DNA of 64,000 nucleotides, taken from contig JAXMHQ010000008.1 of assembly GCA_046346665.1 (NCBI GenBank), forward strand, positions 65,355 to 129,354, read 5' to 3'. A program made the translations under genes and the position numbers. Below the pieces are notes generated by a model that saw only the letters and a program-made list of their open reading frames with translations, was not told the DNA's origin and ran no database searches. Source of the DNA: JAXMHQ01 sp046346665 (lineage in GTDB: Bacteria > Verrucomicrobiota > Verrucomicrobiia > Limisphaerales > JAXMHQ01). Shown piece after piece: positions 40,387 through 49,102 of the stretch; position 1 is the stretch's first letter; each line of letters starts with the position of its first letter.

Positions 40387-42141
40387 ATGGCGACATTCTG
40401 CGATCCCCACCGACGGTTGCGGTCCGCCGTGTTCCTGGGCCTGATGCTTGCAGGGATCGCGGTTGCCGTCCGCGCCAGGGCAGGCCAACTCCCGGATCTC
40501 GGCACCAACGTGCTGATCTTCGAACCCGGCATGAGCAACATTCAGGAGCAGCTCGACACCGTGTTCGCGCGACAGGAAAAAGCCCAGTTCGGCAACGGCC
40601 GGGTCGCCCTGCTGTTCAAGCCCGGCAACTATTCCGCCGACGTCCGCGTCGGGTTCTACACCCAGGTGCTCGGACTCGGCGAACGGCCCGACGACGTCAC
40701 GATCACCGGCGCCGTGCGATCGACCGCGGAATGGATGCGCGGCAATGCCACGTGCAATTTCTGGCGCAGCATGGAAAATCTCGCTGTCATCCCCGCCCGC
40801 GGCACGAACACCTGGGCCGTCTCCCAGGCCACCGCCATCCGCCGCGTCCACCTACGCGGCTCGCTCGACCTGTCCGAGAAAGGCTGGTCCAGCGGCGGGT
40901 TCCTGGCCGATTCAAAAATTGATCAGCAGGTGAATTCAGGCACCCAGCAGCAATGGTTTTCCCGCAATGCCGCCTTTGGCTCCTGGACCGGTGGCAGTTG
41001 GAACATGGTCTTTGTCGGCGTGATCAACGCACCCTCCAATACCTGGCCGGACGCCCCTTGCTCCGCCGTGGCCGAAACACCCGTCATTCGCGAAAAACCG
41101 TTTCTCTGCCTGGACAAATCCGGCAATGCCTTCGTCGTGCTGCCCGATTTTCAACCGAATGATTCCCGCGGAGTTTCCTGGAACAGCACTCGCCCAACTG
41201 ATAAACGGATCCCTGTTTCGGATTTTTACATCGCGCATCCGGAAACGGACTCCTCCCTGACACTGAATGCCGCACTCGCCTCCGGCAAACACCTCCTGCT
41301 CACGCCCGGCATCTACCCGCTCGACGCACCCCTCAGCATCCGAAACCCCGACACCATCGTGCTCGGCCTCGGATACCCCACGCTGCGCCCCGAGAAAGGC
41401 GGCGCCGCGATAACCGTCGCCAACGTCGACGGAGTCACTCTCGCCGGCCTGATTCTTGAAGCCGGAGAAATACCCTCGAAAATTCTCCTCGAGGTCGGCG
41501 AGCCTCGACGGAGCGCCTCCCACGCGACGAACCCGATCGTCCTCTCCGATCTCTCGTGCCGCGTCGGCGGCGCCATTGCGGGCAAGGCGGAATGCCAGGT
41601 CCAGGTCCACGCCAACGACGTGATCATCGACAACGCCTGGCTCTGGCGCGCCGACCACGGCCGCGGCGCCGCCTGGGACATCAACCGCAACGCGCACGGA
41701 CTCATCGTCAACGGCGATCATGTGACGTCTTACGGATTGTTCGTGGAGCATTGCCAGGATTACCAGGTCGTCTGGAACGGCAACGGCGGCCGGGTGTTCT
41801 TTTATCAATCCGAATTGCCCTACGATCCGCCGGACCAGAAGTCCTGGCAGCACGGTGACGTGCGCGGGTTCGCTTCCTACAAGGTGAGCGAGCGGGTCCG
41901 GACCCATTTCGCGCTCGGTCTCGGCGTCTACTGCGTTTTCTGGAAAGCCCCCGTGATCTGCGACAACGCCATCGAAGTCCCCGACGCGCCCGGCGTGCGA
42001 CTGGACCACATGATCACCATCCGCCTGAACGGCCACGCCAACAGCGGCATCAACCACGTCATCAACGGCCTCGGCGACCCGGTCATCACCCGGAAAAAGT
42101 CCGTCTGGATCCGCTACCCGTCCGTTGCCGCCGAAAAATAA
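40387..42141 (+). CDS. Secreted right-handed beta-helix protein of unknown activity
   Basis: 584 residues with a signal peptide (residues about 12-34, AVFLGLMLAGIAVAV, ending RARAG). The mature part reads as a pectate-lyase-like parallel beta-helix, with SNIQEQLDTVFA near the start, a region on FTQVLGLGE-type turns (YTQVLGLGERPDDVTITG), then IRNPDTIVLGLGYPTL and VANVDGVTLAGLILEAG, and a WLWRADHGRGAAWDINRN stretch. Related proteins are often labelled coagulation factor 5/8 type or adenylyl cyclase in databases, labels I consider uninformative. A carbohydrate substrate is plausible but unproven. ATG 40387 starts just before the signal; the upstream in-frame ATG lies in repeat sequence. Confidence 0.75.
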   Translation: MATFCDPHRRLRSAVFLGLMLAGIAVAVRARAGQLPDLGTNVLIFEPGMSNIQEQLDTVFARQEKAQFGNGRVALLFKPGNYSADVRVGFYTQVLGLGERPDDVTITGAVRSTAEWMRGNATCNFWRSMENLAVIPARGTNTWAVSQATAIRRVHLRGSLDLSEKGWSSGGFLADSKIDQQVNSGTQQQWFSRNAAFGSWTGGSWNMVFVGVINAPSNTWPDAPCSAVAETPVIREKPFLCLDKSGNAFVVLPDFQPNDSRGVSWNSTRPTDKRIPVSDFYIAHPETDSSLTLNAALASGKHLLLTPGIYPLDAPLSIRNPDTIVLGLGYPTLRPEKGGAAITVANVDGVTLAGLILEAGEIPSKILLEVGEPRRSASHATNPIVLSDLSCRVGGAIAGKAECQVQVHANDVIIDNAWLWRADHGRGAAWDINRNAHGLIVNGDHVTSYGLFVEHCQDYQVVWNGNGGRVFFYQSELPYDPPDQKSWQHGDVRGFASYKVSERVRTHFALGLGVYCVFWKAPVICDNAIEVPDAPGVRLDHMITIRLNGHANSGINHVINGLGDPVITRKKSVWIRYPSVAAEK

Positions 42142-42238
42142 CGAATTCCCCTGCCGGTCCCGAACAGTAGCACAATCGGTGGAATCGGCAGCTTGCGCGA
42201 AGCAGGGACTTCTGAGACTTTCGCTTGAAGCGCGGGTT

Positions 42239-42326
42239 GCCGGTGTGGCGAAATGGCAGACGCACAGGACTTAAAATCCTGGGACCGTAAAAAGTCGTGT
42301 GGGTTCAAGTCCCACCACCGGCACCA
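42239..42326 (+). tRNA. tRNA-Leu (UAA anticodon)
   Basis: A complete cloverleaf with a 7-bp acceptor stem (GCCGGTG with CACCGGC), discriminator A, and an encoded CCA end (42324-42326). The anticodon stem CAGGA/TCCTG encloses the loop CTTAAAA with anticodon TAA at 42272-42274. A long variable arm (class II) between positions 42282 and 42298, and a GGTTCAAGTCC T-loop, identify it as leucine. Confidence 0.97.
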
Positions 42327-42355
42327 ACCCACACAGGAAAAAGAACTCTCCGCGA

Positions 42356-45300
42356 TCAGCGTGCGATTCGGTAAAAACCAGCAGGCTGGCTCAGGCGCGC
42401 CGCGTTTGTGTCGCTGAAACTGGCGATCGCCCCTGAACCCGGCACGTTGGCGATGACCTGCCAGAGATCGCCCAACTGACCAGCCCACTGCACCGCGTAG
42501 CTTTGTCCGGCAGCACTGGTCCATTCCAGGAACAAGTTGGTCCCGCTATAAAGCGCGCTGGTAATTTGAATCCGGCTGTCAATGGACGGAATTGTTCCGA
42601 GACGCCACGCATCGGATACGACGCCGGCCGTCACCTGCACTTCATCCAGCAATCCCAGGAACGTGCGGTGCTCCTGCGCGATGGGGTATTTGAACCTGCC
42701 GAGGAACAAGTTGCCGTCGTTGCCGGAGGGCAAGGCGCCGAATCCGGCGGCCAGGTCTGTAACGACTGAGCATTCTTCGCCGTTGGTGTTCACCACGGTA
42801 AGCCGGGCCTGGCCGTTGCTTCCGCTCAGCGTGTCGTACACAGCCAGCAGATAATGCCATTGTCCGTCCGCATAATTTGCATTCGTCAACGCCGCGATCG
42901 CGGCGCGTCCTGTTGAGCGGTTGGTCAGGACAAATTCCACCGAGCCGTTTGCCGGCTCATTCATCACGATCCCGTAGCGGAATGACGATTCGCCTTGCAT
43001 GACGAGCTGCAGTTTGCCCGCAGCGCTTTGGTCTCCGTAGGTTTTGAAAAACAGCTCCACCGAGAACGGACTGTTGAAACTGAACTCGTTGCCGTATTGA
43101 TCCTGCGGAAAGAAAAGCGCGCCATCGCCGCCGGAGTAGGCCCCTGCGTTGAAGGATTTCGCCCCCGGCGAATTGCCGTTGGCAAACAGGGCCGCCGGCG
43201 GAACGCTGTTGCTCAAAACCACCGGATTGCCCGGCAAACTGCTGAACGTGATGAGATCGTCGCGGGCCGCCGGAACGACTGTTCCCACGGCCACAATGCC
43301 CTGGCCGGGGTTCGTATAGAGATCCTGCACGCCGTTGAACGTGAGTGACCCGGCGGTGTTCGGAGTGAGGGTTTGCGCTTCCATCGGCCACCGGCTGACG
43401 ATGTAGGGTGGACGCAGCGTCAGCAACGCCACGCTGCTGGTCACGGACAGTGCTCCCGCGCTGACCACCACATCGTAGTTTGTTGCCGAGCTGAGGTTCA
43501 CGGGAAACAGGTTCAAGCTGGAATTCGTTGCGCCGGTTATGGGCACGCCGGCGCTCCGCCATTGATAACTCAGGAGCGAGCTCCCGGAAGCGGTCACGGA
43601 AAAACCCGCCGGGCCGCCGAGGTTCGCTGTGACGGGGGAAGGCTGGCCGGTGATCACAGGAACGACGAACGACAGCGCCGCCGGGCTGCTCGTGACGGAA
43701 CCCGCGCTGTTGCCGATGATCACATCGTATAGGCCGGCATCCGACAAACCGGTCACCAGTAGGTTGAGTGTCGCGTTCGTCACGGACGGCACATTGTTCG
43801 TCGGGACCAGAGGACTTCCGTTGAATCGCCAGGCGTACGTCAATGGCGCGGCGCCAGTGGCGACAACGGAGAACGACACCGGCATTCCGGCAATGTTCGT
43901 GACGGACATCGGTTGAACCGAGATCACGGGCGAATCGCCCGGCGGAGGATTCGTCGCGGCACTCGTCCAGGCCGAACCGAGATTGTACAGGCTCTGCGAA
44001 ACCAGTTGGGCGCCATTTCCCGTGGCCACAAGGCTGACGGCCTGCGCCCCGGCGGTTGGCGTCACACCCATGGACATATAAAGAAGGCCGCCATTGCCAA
44101 AAATCTCCAGGGATCCGCGATCCACAAGCATCTGCAGACGCACCACTCCTCCGATTGGATTCAGGGGCTGATTTATTCCGCGGCACGACACCTGGCGTCC
44201 CACGTTGTCGTAGACCACCGTCGTTCCGCGCAGTGTGAATGTAATTTTGGAGGCCGATCCCGGTTGAAAAGATGAATCCAGCTCAAACGCTTCCCCGGTT
44301 GTGCCGCTCATGAGATTCACGCCGGAACTCAGCGCCTGCGAAGGCCACGTGTTGGTGCTGGTCCGGAGCAGCGAAAGCTCCCGCACCGGATTGCACCGGA
44401 TCATTGGGAGGCCTCCATAGGTCGCCAGGGTCAATTCCACCGGAAACGTCATGGCGCAGTTGAAAGGCATGTTGGGATAATTCTGCGTTCCATTCGCGAT
44501 CAAAATCCGGCGTCCGTCGGACGCGGGAATGTTGTTGAACGTTTGCGCCGCCGCAAAACTGTTTCCGCCCCGTATGCTGAACGGCCCGTTTTCCGGCGTG
44601 AAGGAATTTCCATCGAAAGCCCCGACGTAATAATTCCCGGCGCCAACATAGAGAATCCATTTGAGGTTGTTCGGATCGCCATCCAGGGCCAGTTGAAACA
44701 ATTCCGGCACCTCAATATAGGGCGGGAAGCTGAAAGTGGATGTCTGGGTCCAGTGTTTCAGATCGGTTGAGGAGAAGAACCCGAAGTCGTTGTTTTGAAG
44801 CCACAGCACCATCACCCATTTATTGCCGGGCGCATAGCAGATGACCCTGGGATCGCGGTTATCGCCGACGACATTGGGCAGAACCGGATTGTTTGCGTAC
44901 TTGGTCAAGGTTCGATCTGAATCCAGGCTGTAAGCCAGGCATTGAGTAAAGCGCTGCCCGAGGGACATGCGGGGGTTATTGTCGTGGCCACCCGCCGCGG
45001 TGTAAAAGCTCACGATGGCATTGCTCCCGAACCCGGCGGTGTTGTTCCAATCCACAACCGAAGAGCCGGACCAGGCCTGGCCGCGCCAGTCCGGGTAAAT
45101 GGACTCCGGCAACTCGGTCCAATGGACCAGGTCGGTGCTGACTGCATTGCCCCAATGCTGATTGCCCACATCCAATCCATAGGGATTGTGCTGATAAGCG
45201 AGGTGATACTCGCCGTTGTAAAAAACCATTCCGTTCGGGTCGTTGATAAAGCCGCGCCGGGCGGAGTAATGGTAGATTGGCCGCAGCGTTTCCTGGTAGA

Positions 45301-46090
45301 TGGGGGTGGCCGCGATGATATTGGTCGATTGAATCAACGCCGCAAGCTGGCCGGCGCTGGCGGGCTGCGAATCCACCCGGACCAGGAAATCCTTTCCCTG
45401 GTATGCAGCGAGGTCGAGAAACGCATAAAAATCCGGGTTCGCATTCGTTGTGAACTGAATGTTGAATTCGTGTTCGACCAGCCCGTCCCGCACCAATTCC
45501 ACCAGGTGACTGGGCTCACTGAAGCTGATGGGCAGGTTCAAATAGCGTTGGGACGCCGTGAAGACATTGGTGAGGGAAGAGTTGGACTCAACGATCTGGT
45601 CCACGTTGATGTGCCCCCACCCGCCGGTGTTGCTGTCCATCACCTGCAGCGTGCCGCTGCTGCCCAGCAAATCGCTCACGTTCCACTGCAGCCAGGAAAG
45701 ATCCTCCCGATCGCCCATGCCCACGGCCGAACGAACGATCTGCCCATTGACGATCAGGTTGATGCAGGTTTGCCCCCGCTGATTGCCGCCGCCAATGAGG
45801 AAACGGATATAGTTTCGCTGAATCGAAAATGGAGGCGAGGTAAGCGCGCCTGTGGAAGCATCGCCGCCATTGAAGCTGTCAGCGAACCGGGAACCCAGAA
45901 AACCTGTCACCGGCGATTGCCCGCTTACGGCGTTCGTGACCGGCCCGGCCCCGAACGCGGTTCCAGCCGTGGCCCAGGGAGTAAAGGTGGTGCTCTCGAA
46001 ATCGTTCAGAACGATGTCCTGCGCGCACAGCTTGAGGCCCAGTTCCAGCAATACACAAACGGCAATGAACTTCTGGAATACAAACCTCAT
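42356..46090 (-). CDS. Secreted GH32 fructosidase with Ig-like and LamG-like domains
   Basis: 1244 residues with a signal peptide (residues 1-23). Residues 26-168 form a beta-sandwich carbohydrate-binding-like domain (NDFES start, GGWGHINVDQI end). Residues 172-265 resemble the DUF4980 domain found before GH32 in gut bacteria. The five-blade GH32 catalytic domain begins near 270: nucleophile D284 in NDPNG, stabiliser D413 in NRDPRV, and acid/base E460 in IEVPE, where most members have a Cys (ECPD). Two Ig-like domains (about 730-880), a LamG-like domain (about 890-1160) and an FYRIAR ending follow. It should release fructose from levan, inulin or sucrose outside the cell. RBS-like TAGGAAG overlaps the upstream gene's stop. 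Confidence 0.9.
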   Translation of the reverse strand: MRFVFQKFIAVCVLLELGLKLCAQDIVLNDFESTTFTPWATAGTAFGAGPVTNAVSGQSPVTGFLGSRFADSFNGGDASTGALTSPPFSIQRNYIRFLIGGGNQRGQTCINLIVNGQIVRSAVGMGDREDLSWLQWNVSDLLGSSGTLQVMDSNTGGWGHINVDQIVESNSSLTNVFTASQRYLNLPISFSEPSHLVELVRDGLVEHEFNIQFTTNANPDFYAFLDLAAYQGKDFLVRVDSQPASAGQLAALIQSTNIIAATPIYQETLRPIYHYSARRGFINDPNGMVFYNGEYHLAYQHNPYGLDVGNQHWGNAVSTDLVHWTELPESIYPDWRGQAWSGSSVVDWNNTAGFGSNAIVSFYTAAGGHDNNPRMSLGQRFTQCLAYSLDSDRTLTKYANNPVLPNVVGDNRDPRVICYAPGNKWVMVLWLQNNDFGFFSSTDLKHWTQTSTFSFPPYIEVPELFQLALDGDPNNLKWILYVGAGNYYVGAFDGNSFTPENGPFSIRGGNSFAAAQTFNNIPASDGRRILIANGTQNYPNMPFNCAMTFPVELTLATYGGLPMIRCNPVRELSLLRTSTNTWPSQALSSGVNLMSGTTGEAFELDSSFQPGSASKITFTLRGTTVVYDNVGRQVSCRGINQPLNPIGGVVRLQMLVDRGSLEIFGNGGLLYMSMGVTPTAGAQAVSLVATGNGAQLVSQSLYNLGSAWTSAATNPPPGDSPVISVQPMSVTNIAGMPVSFSVVATGAAPLTYAWRFNGSPLVPTNNVPSVTNATLNLLVTGLSDAGLYDVIIGNSAGSVTSSPAALSFVVPVITGQPSPVTANLGGPAGFSVTASGSSLLSYQWRSAGVPITGATNSSLNLFPVNLSSATNYDVVVSAGALSVTSSVALLTLRPPYIVSRWPMEAQTLTPNTAGSLTFNGVQDLYTNPGQGIVAVGTVVPAARDDLITFSSLPGNPVVLSNSVPPAALFANGNSPGAKSFNAGAYSGGDGALFFPQDQYGNEFSFNSPFSVELFFKTYGDQSAAGKLQLVMQGESSFRYGIVMNEPANGSVEFVLTNRSTGRAAIAALTNANYADGQWHYLLAVYDTLSGSNGQARLTVVNTNGEECSVVTDLAAGFGALPSGNDGNLFLGRFKYPIAQEHRTFLGLLDEVQVTAGVVSDAWRLGTIPSIDSRIQITSALYSGTNLFLEWTSAAGQSYAVQWAGQLGDLWQVIANVPGSGAIASFSDTNAARLSQPAGFYRIAR

Positions 46091-46099
46091 GACGACTTC

Positions 46100-48145
46100 C
46101 TAATTCCAGACACCCTTGAGCGGCCACACATCGAGCGAACGGACTTTTGCGCCAGCTGGGCCGAAGACCTGCACGCCGCGGCTGCCGACCGACGGGTAAA
46201 CCAGGTCGGTAAAGACGCGCTCGCCGTCATTCACAAAGACCTCCACGGAACAGGCATCGACAAAAACCCGCAGGGACAACGAACTATTTCGTGAATCCAA
46301 CGGCGCAGTCTGAACTCCGGAGAACTTGGGATGAAAGCCGACGTCGCCGGATCGGGAACGATCCACGAATACCTGGCCCTGTTCGGAATCCAACCCAACC
46401 ACCGTCGCCCCCCCGGCGCCCGCCAGCACGTTCAATCCCTGGCGGCCCGGGGCAACTTCCATTTCCACGGCGATTTCCAATTGATTGCCTGAGATCTCCT
46501 TGCTCTTCAACCATGCGTTTGCTTCCGCGATGGTGCCACCGCCGAAGTGAAAATGTCCGTCCCTCAAATTCTCCATTTCCCGGACCGGCTTTTGTATCAG
46601 CCGAACACCCTGCGCGGTTTGCCGCAAGCTAACCTCGCGAGGAATGGACATGGCGCTTCGCCATGGTGAGGTCGGGACTTTCTCGCCATATTCCCAATTG
46701 CTCATCCAGCCCAACCAAAGCCGACGGCCATCCGACTTCGGCACATCGCTCCACGAGACGGCGGCATAATAATCTTTGCCGTAATCCAGCCACAAAGCCG
46801 ATTCGGAGGCTGAACGCGCAGGCGAATCCGCCAGCATGACCTGGTCAATGTTGATATGCCCCCATCCAGCCGTGGCCTCGTCTACAATCTGCAGGACCGC
46901 TTTTTTGCCCTCAAATTCGCGAACATTCCACGAGCTCCATGCGAGACGCTCATTGTCGGCCCCGGAGGCGGTGCGGACCACACGGCCCTCCACCAGCAAG
47001 TCCATGCGGGTCGACTTCTGAGCGCCACCCCCAATGAGAAAGTTAAGATAGGGCCTGCTGATTTCGAACTCGGGGGAGCTCAGGGTCCCGGTTGACTGGT
47101 CGCCGTTGAAAAAACTGTTTACCAGCCCGGCGCCCTTGTAGCCTTCAACCGGGTTTTGATTGGAGAATCTTCCCTTGGCCGGCGCCGGACCGAATGCATT
47201 TCCGGTCGATTTCCAGTTGCCGTACGTCCCGCCTTCGAAATCGGCAACCGTGATCCCCCCGGGCACCCATTCGGGCGTCGGAGCCACGATGCAGTCCTTG
47301 TCGGGAATGAAGTTGGTGCCATCGAATCGGCCGATGAAGTATTGCCCGCCTGAACCGCCTGCAACGCTGCCGGGGTTCATGTTGACCACGAGGGCCCACC
47401 GCTTCTCACCCGTGCCCGCAACCGGCAGTTCGAACATATCCGGACATTCCCACACCCCGCCGGTTGCGCCTGCGGGGCCGAACTGGCTCAGGAGCGTCCA
47501 ATCCGTCAGATTGGTCGACCCATAAAAGCAAACCTTGTGATCCGCGGAGAGGGAGACGGACATGATCCATCGTTGTGTGGGTTCGTGCCAGCGGACTTTT
47601 GGATCCCGAAAGTCCCTTGAATTCAGGTTAATCACCGGGTTGCCGGCGTATTTTGTCCAGGTGCGGCCTTTGTCGTTGCTGTAGGCGACGCATTGGTATT
47701 GCAGGTTGTTGCTGGTGTTATACCCGGTGTAAATGGCGACCAGGGGTGGTTTGCCGCCTTTGCCGAAACCACTGGTGTTGTTCCAGTCCACGACGGCGCT
47801 CCCGGAAAAAATCATGACGCCGTCCTCCTCCGGCAAGGCCAGCGGCAGATGTTTCCAGTGAACCATGTCCGGACTGACGGCGTGGCCCCAGCTCATGTGT
47901 CCCCAGGTGTCGCCGAACGGATTGTATTGATAGAACAAGTGATATTCGCCGTCGTAGAAAACCAGTCCGTTCGGATCGTTCATCCAGTTCTTTTCCGGCG
48001 TGAAGTGGAATAGCGGGCGGAACGGTTCCGAATACGCCTTTGCCGTCACTGCCGGGCCGGCGCAAATAACGTCCGGGTGACTCGCGGCGACGATTACCAG
48101 TGCGGACCAGGAGAAACGCCCCAGTCTGAATAGATCAGCGATCAT
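46100..48145 (-). CDS. GH32 levanase/invertase with a binding domain inserted in the catalytic domain
   Basis: 681 residues. A hydrophobic N-terminus (SWSALVIVAA) suggests export. Catalytic residues are D57 in WMNDPNG, D181 in FRDPKV and E233 in WECPD. A domain of about 145 residues (299-445, DNA about 47251-46811) interrupts the GH32 fold between FIPDKDCIVAPTPEW and ALWLDYGKDYYAA; it is homologous to the N-terminal domain of the neighbouring GH32 protein and shares the GGWGHIN/AGWGHIN ending. A C-terminal GH32 beta-sandwich follows. The start is ATG 48145, overlapping the fructokinase stop by ATGA; the longer upstream frame is antisense-like translation of that gene. The likely substrate is a fructan or sucrose. 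Confidence 0.92.
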   Translation of the reverse strand: MIADLFRLGRFSWSALVIVAASHPDVICAGPAVTAKAYSEPFRPLFHFTPEKNWMNDPNGLVFYDGEYHLFYQYNPFGDTWGHMSWGHAVSPDMVHWKHLPLALPEEDGVMIFSGSAVVDWNNTSGFGKGGKPPLVAIYTGYNTSNNLQYQCVAYSNDKGRTWTKYAGNPVINLNSRDFRDPKVRWHEPTQRWIMSVSLSADHKVCFYGSTNLTDWTLLSQFGPAGATGGVWECPDMFELPVAGTGEKRWALVVNMNPGSVAGGSGGQYFIGRFDGTNFIPDKDCIVAPTPEWVPGGITVADFEGGTYGNWKSTGNAFGPAPAKGRFSNQNPVEGYKGAGLVNSFFNGDQSTGTLSSPEFEISRPYLNFLIGGGAQKSTRMDLLVEGRVVRTASGADNERLAWSSWNVREFEGKKAVLQIVDEATAGWGHINIDQVMLADSPARSASESALWLDYGKDYYAAVSWSDVPKSDGRRLWLGWMSNWEYGEKVPTSPWRSAMSIPREVSLRQTAQGVRLIQKPVREMENLRDGHFHFGGGTIAEANAWLKSKEISGNQLEIAVEMEVAPGRQGLNVLAGAGGATVVGLDSEQGQVFVDRSRSGDVGFHPKFSGVQTAPLDSRNSSLSLRVFVDACSVEVFVNDGERVFTDLVYPSVGSRGVQVFGPAGAKVRSLDVWPLKGVWN

Positions 48146-49089
48146 GCGATGAGCTGTGCATCCGCGGAGGTCGACGTCGGATTGACAGGAACTTTGACGA
48201 GCTCGGGGACCAATGCCTTTCTGAATTTGTCGGGCAGGACGGGCGTTGCACCCTGGTGAGAGCATACGAAGTCCGCGATGTCGGCGGCCACGGAATGGAT
48301 TTCGCCCAGGCTCATCCCCGCCAGCAGGCCCATCACCAAACCCGCCGTGAACGAATCTCCAGCCCCCACCGTGTCCACCACCTTGATGCAACTTCCCAAT
48401 CGATCGGACCAATTGCCATCCTGATACAAAAGGCTTCCCTGCGCACCGCGTGTCAGGGCAACCACCTTTAAACCAAAATGCCGCGCCAGCCATTCGATTT
48501 GCTTCTCAACAGAACCCTGCAACCCGAACATGTGCGCGATCACCGGCAATTCCTGGTCGTTCAACTTCAGAACGTTCACCAGTTTCAGAGACTGTTCCAC
48601 GACGTTTTTGGAGTAGAACGTCTGGCGCAAATTGATGTCCAATACCTTGAAACAACGGGCGGGCGCCGAGGCGGCCAATTGCTGAATGACTTTGGATGCC
48701 GGCTGATGGCGCTGGGCAAGGCTGCCGAAACAAATGGCGTCGGCGTCGCGAACGGATTGGAGAGCTTCGCCAGTCAGTTCCAATCGATCCCAGGCAACAT
48801 TCTCGCGGATTTCAAAATGCGGATTGCCATTTCCATTCAGTGAAACCAGCACTGTTCCCGTCGGCGCGTGGTTGTCCACCTGGACGGTGTTGTCCGGCAG
48901 GCCCATGCGCCTGAACCGCGCGACAATCTCGTGCCCCAGGGAATCGTTGCCCACGCGCGTCACGACCCGGGCGGTGGCTCCCAGCGCCTGGGCATGGCAG
49001 GCGAAATTTGCCGGGGCGCCGCCGAGTTGGGGGCCGTCTGGCAGCACGTCCCACAACACTTCCCCGATGCCCACTACTTTGAAACTCAT
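48142..49089 (-). CDS. Fructokinase (PfkB family)
   Basis: 315 residues of the ribokinase/PfkB carbohydrate kinase family. The N-terminal GIGEVLWDVLPDGPQLGGAPANFA with its Gly-Gly substrate loop and the C-terminal VDTVGAGDSFTAG with catalytic D245 are clear. It phosphorylates free fructose from the GH32 enzymes to fructose 6-phosphate in the cytoplasm. ATG 49089 begins the domain. It lies 13 bp after the sugar porter and its stop overlaps the start of the GH32 gene, so the genes are translationally linked. The substrate comes from context; other PfkB sugars are possible. Confidence 0.92.
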   Translation of the reverse strand: MSFKVVGIGEVLWDVLPDGPQLGGAPANFACHAQALGATARVVTRVGNDSLGHEIVARFRRMGLPDNTVQVDNHAPTGTVLVSLNGNGNPHFEIRENVAWDRLELTGEALQSVRDADAICFGSLAQRHQPASKVIQQLAASAPARCFKVLDINLRQTFYSKNVVEQSLKLVNVLKLNDQELPVIAHMFGLQGSVEKQIEWLARHFGLKVVALTRGAQGSLLYQDGNWSDRLGSCIKVVDTVGAGDSFTAGLVMGLLAGMSLGEIHSVAADIADFVCSHQGATPVLPDKFRKALVPELVKVPVNPTSTSADAQLIA

Positions 49090-49102
49090 AGCAATCGCCT
49101 TT

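Noticed and set aside
48146..48493. 116-codon N-terminal extension of the smaller GH32 gene
   Set aside because: It overlaps the fructokinase gene in another frame and reads as Gly/Arg-rich noise. ATG 48145 overlaps the kinase stop as ATGA and begins an export signal.
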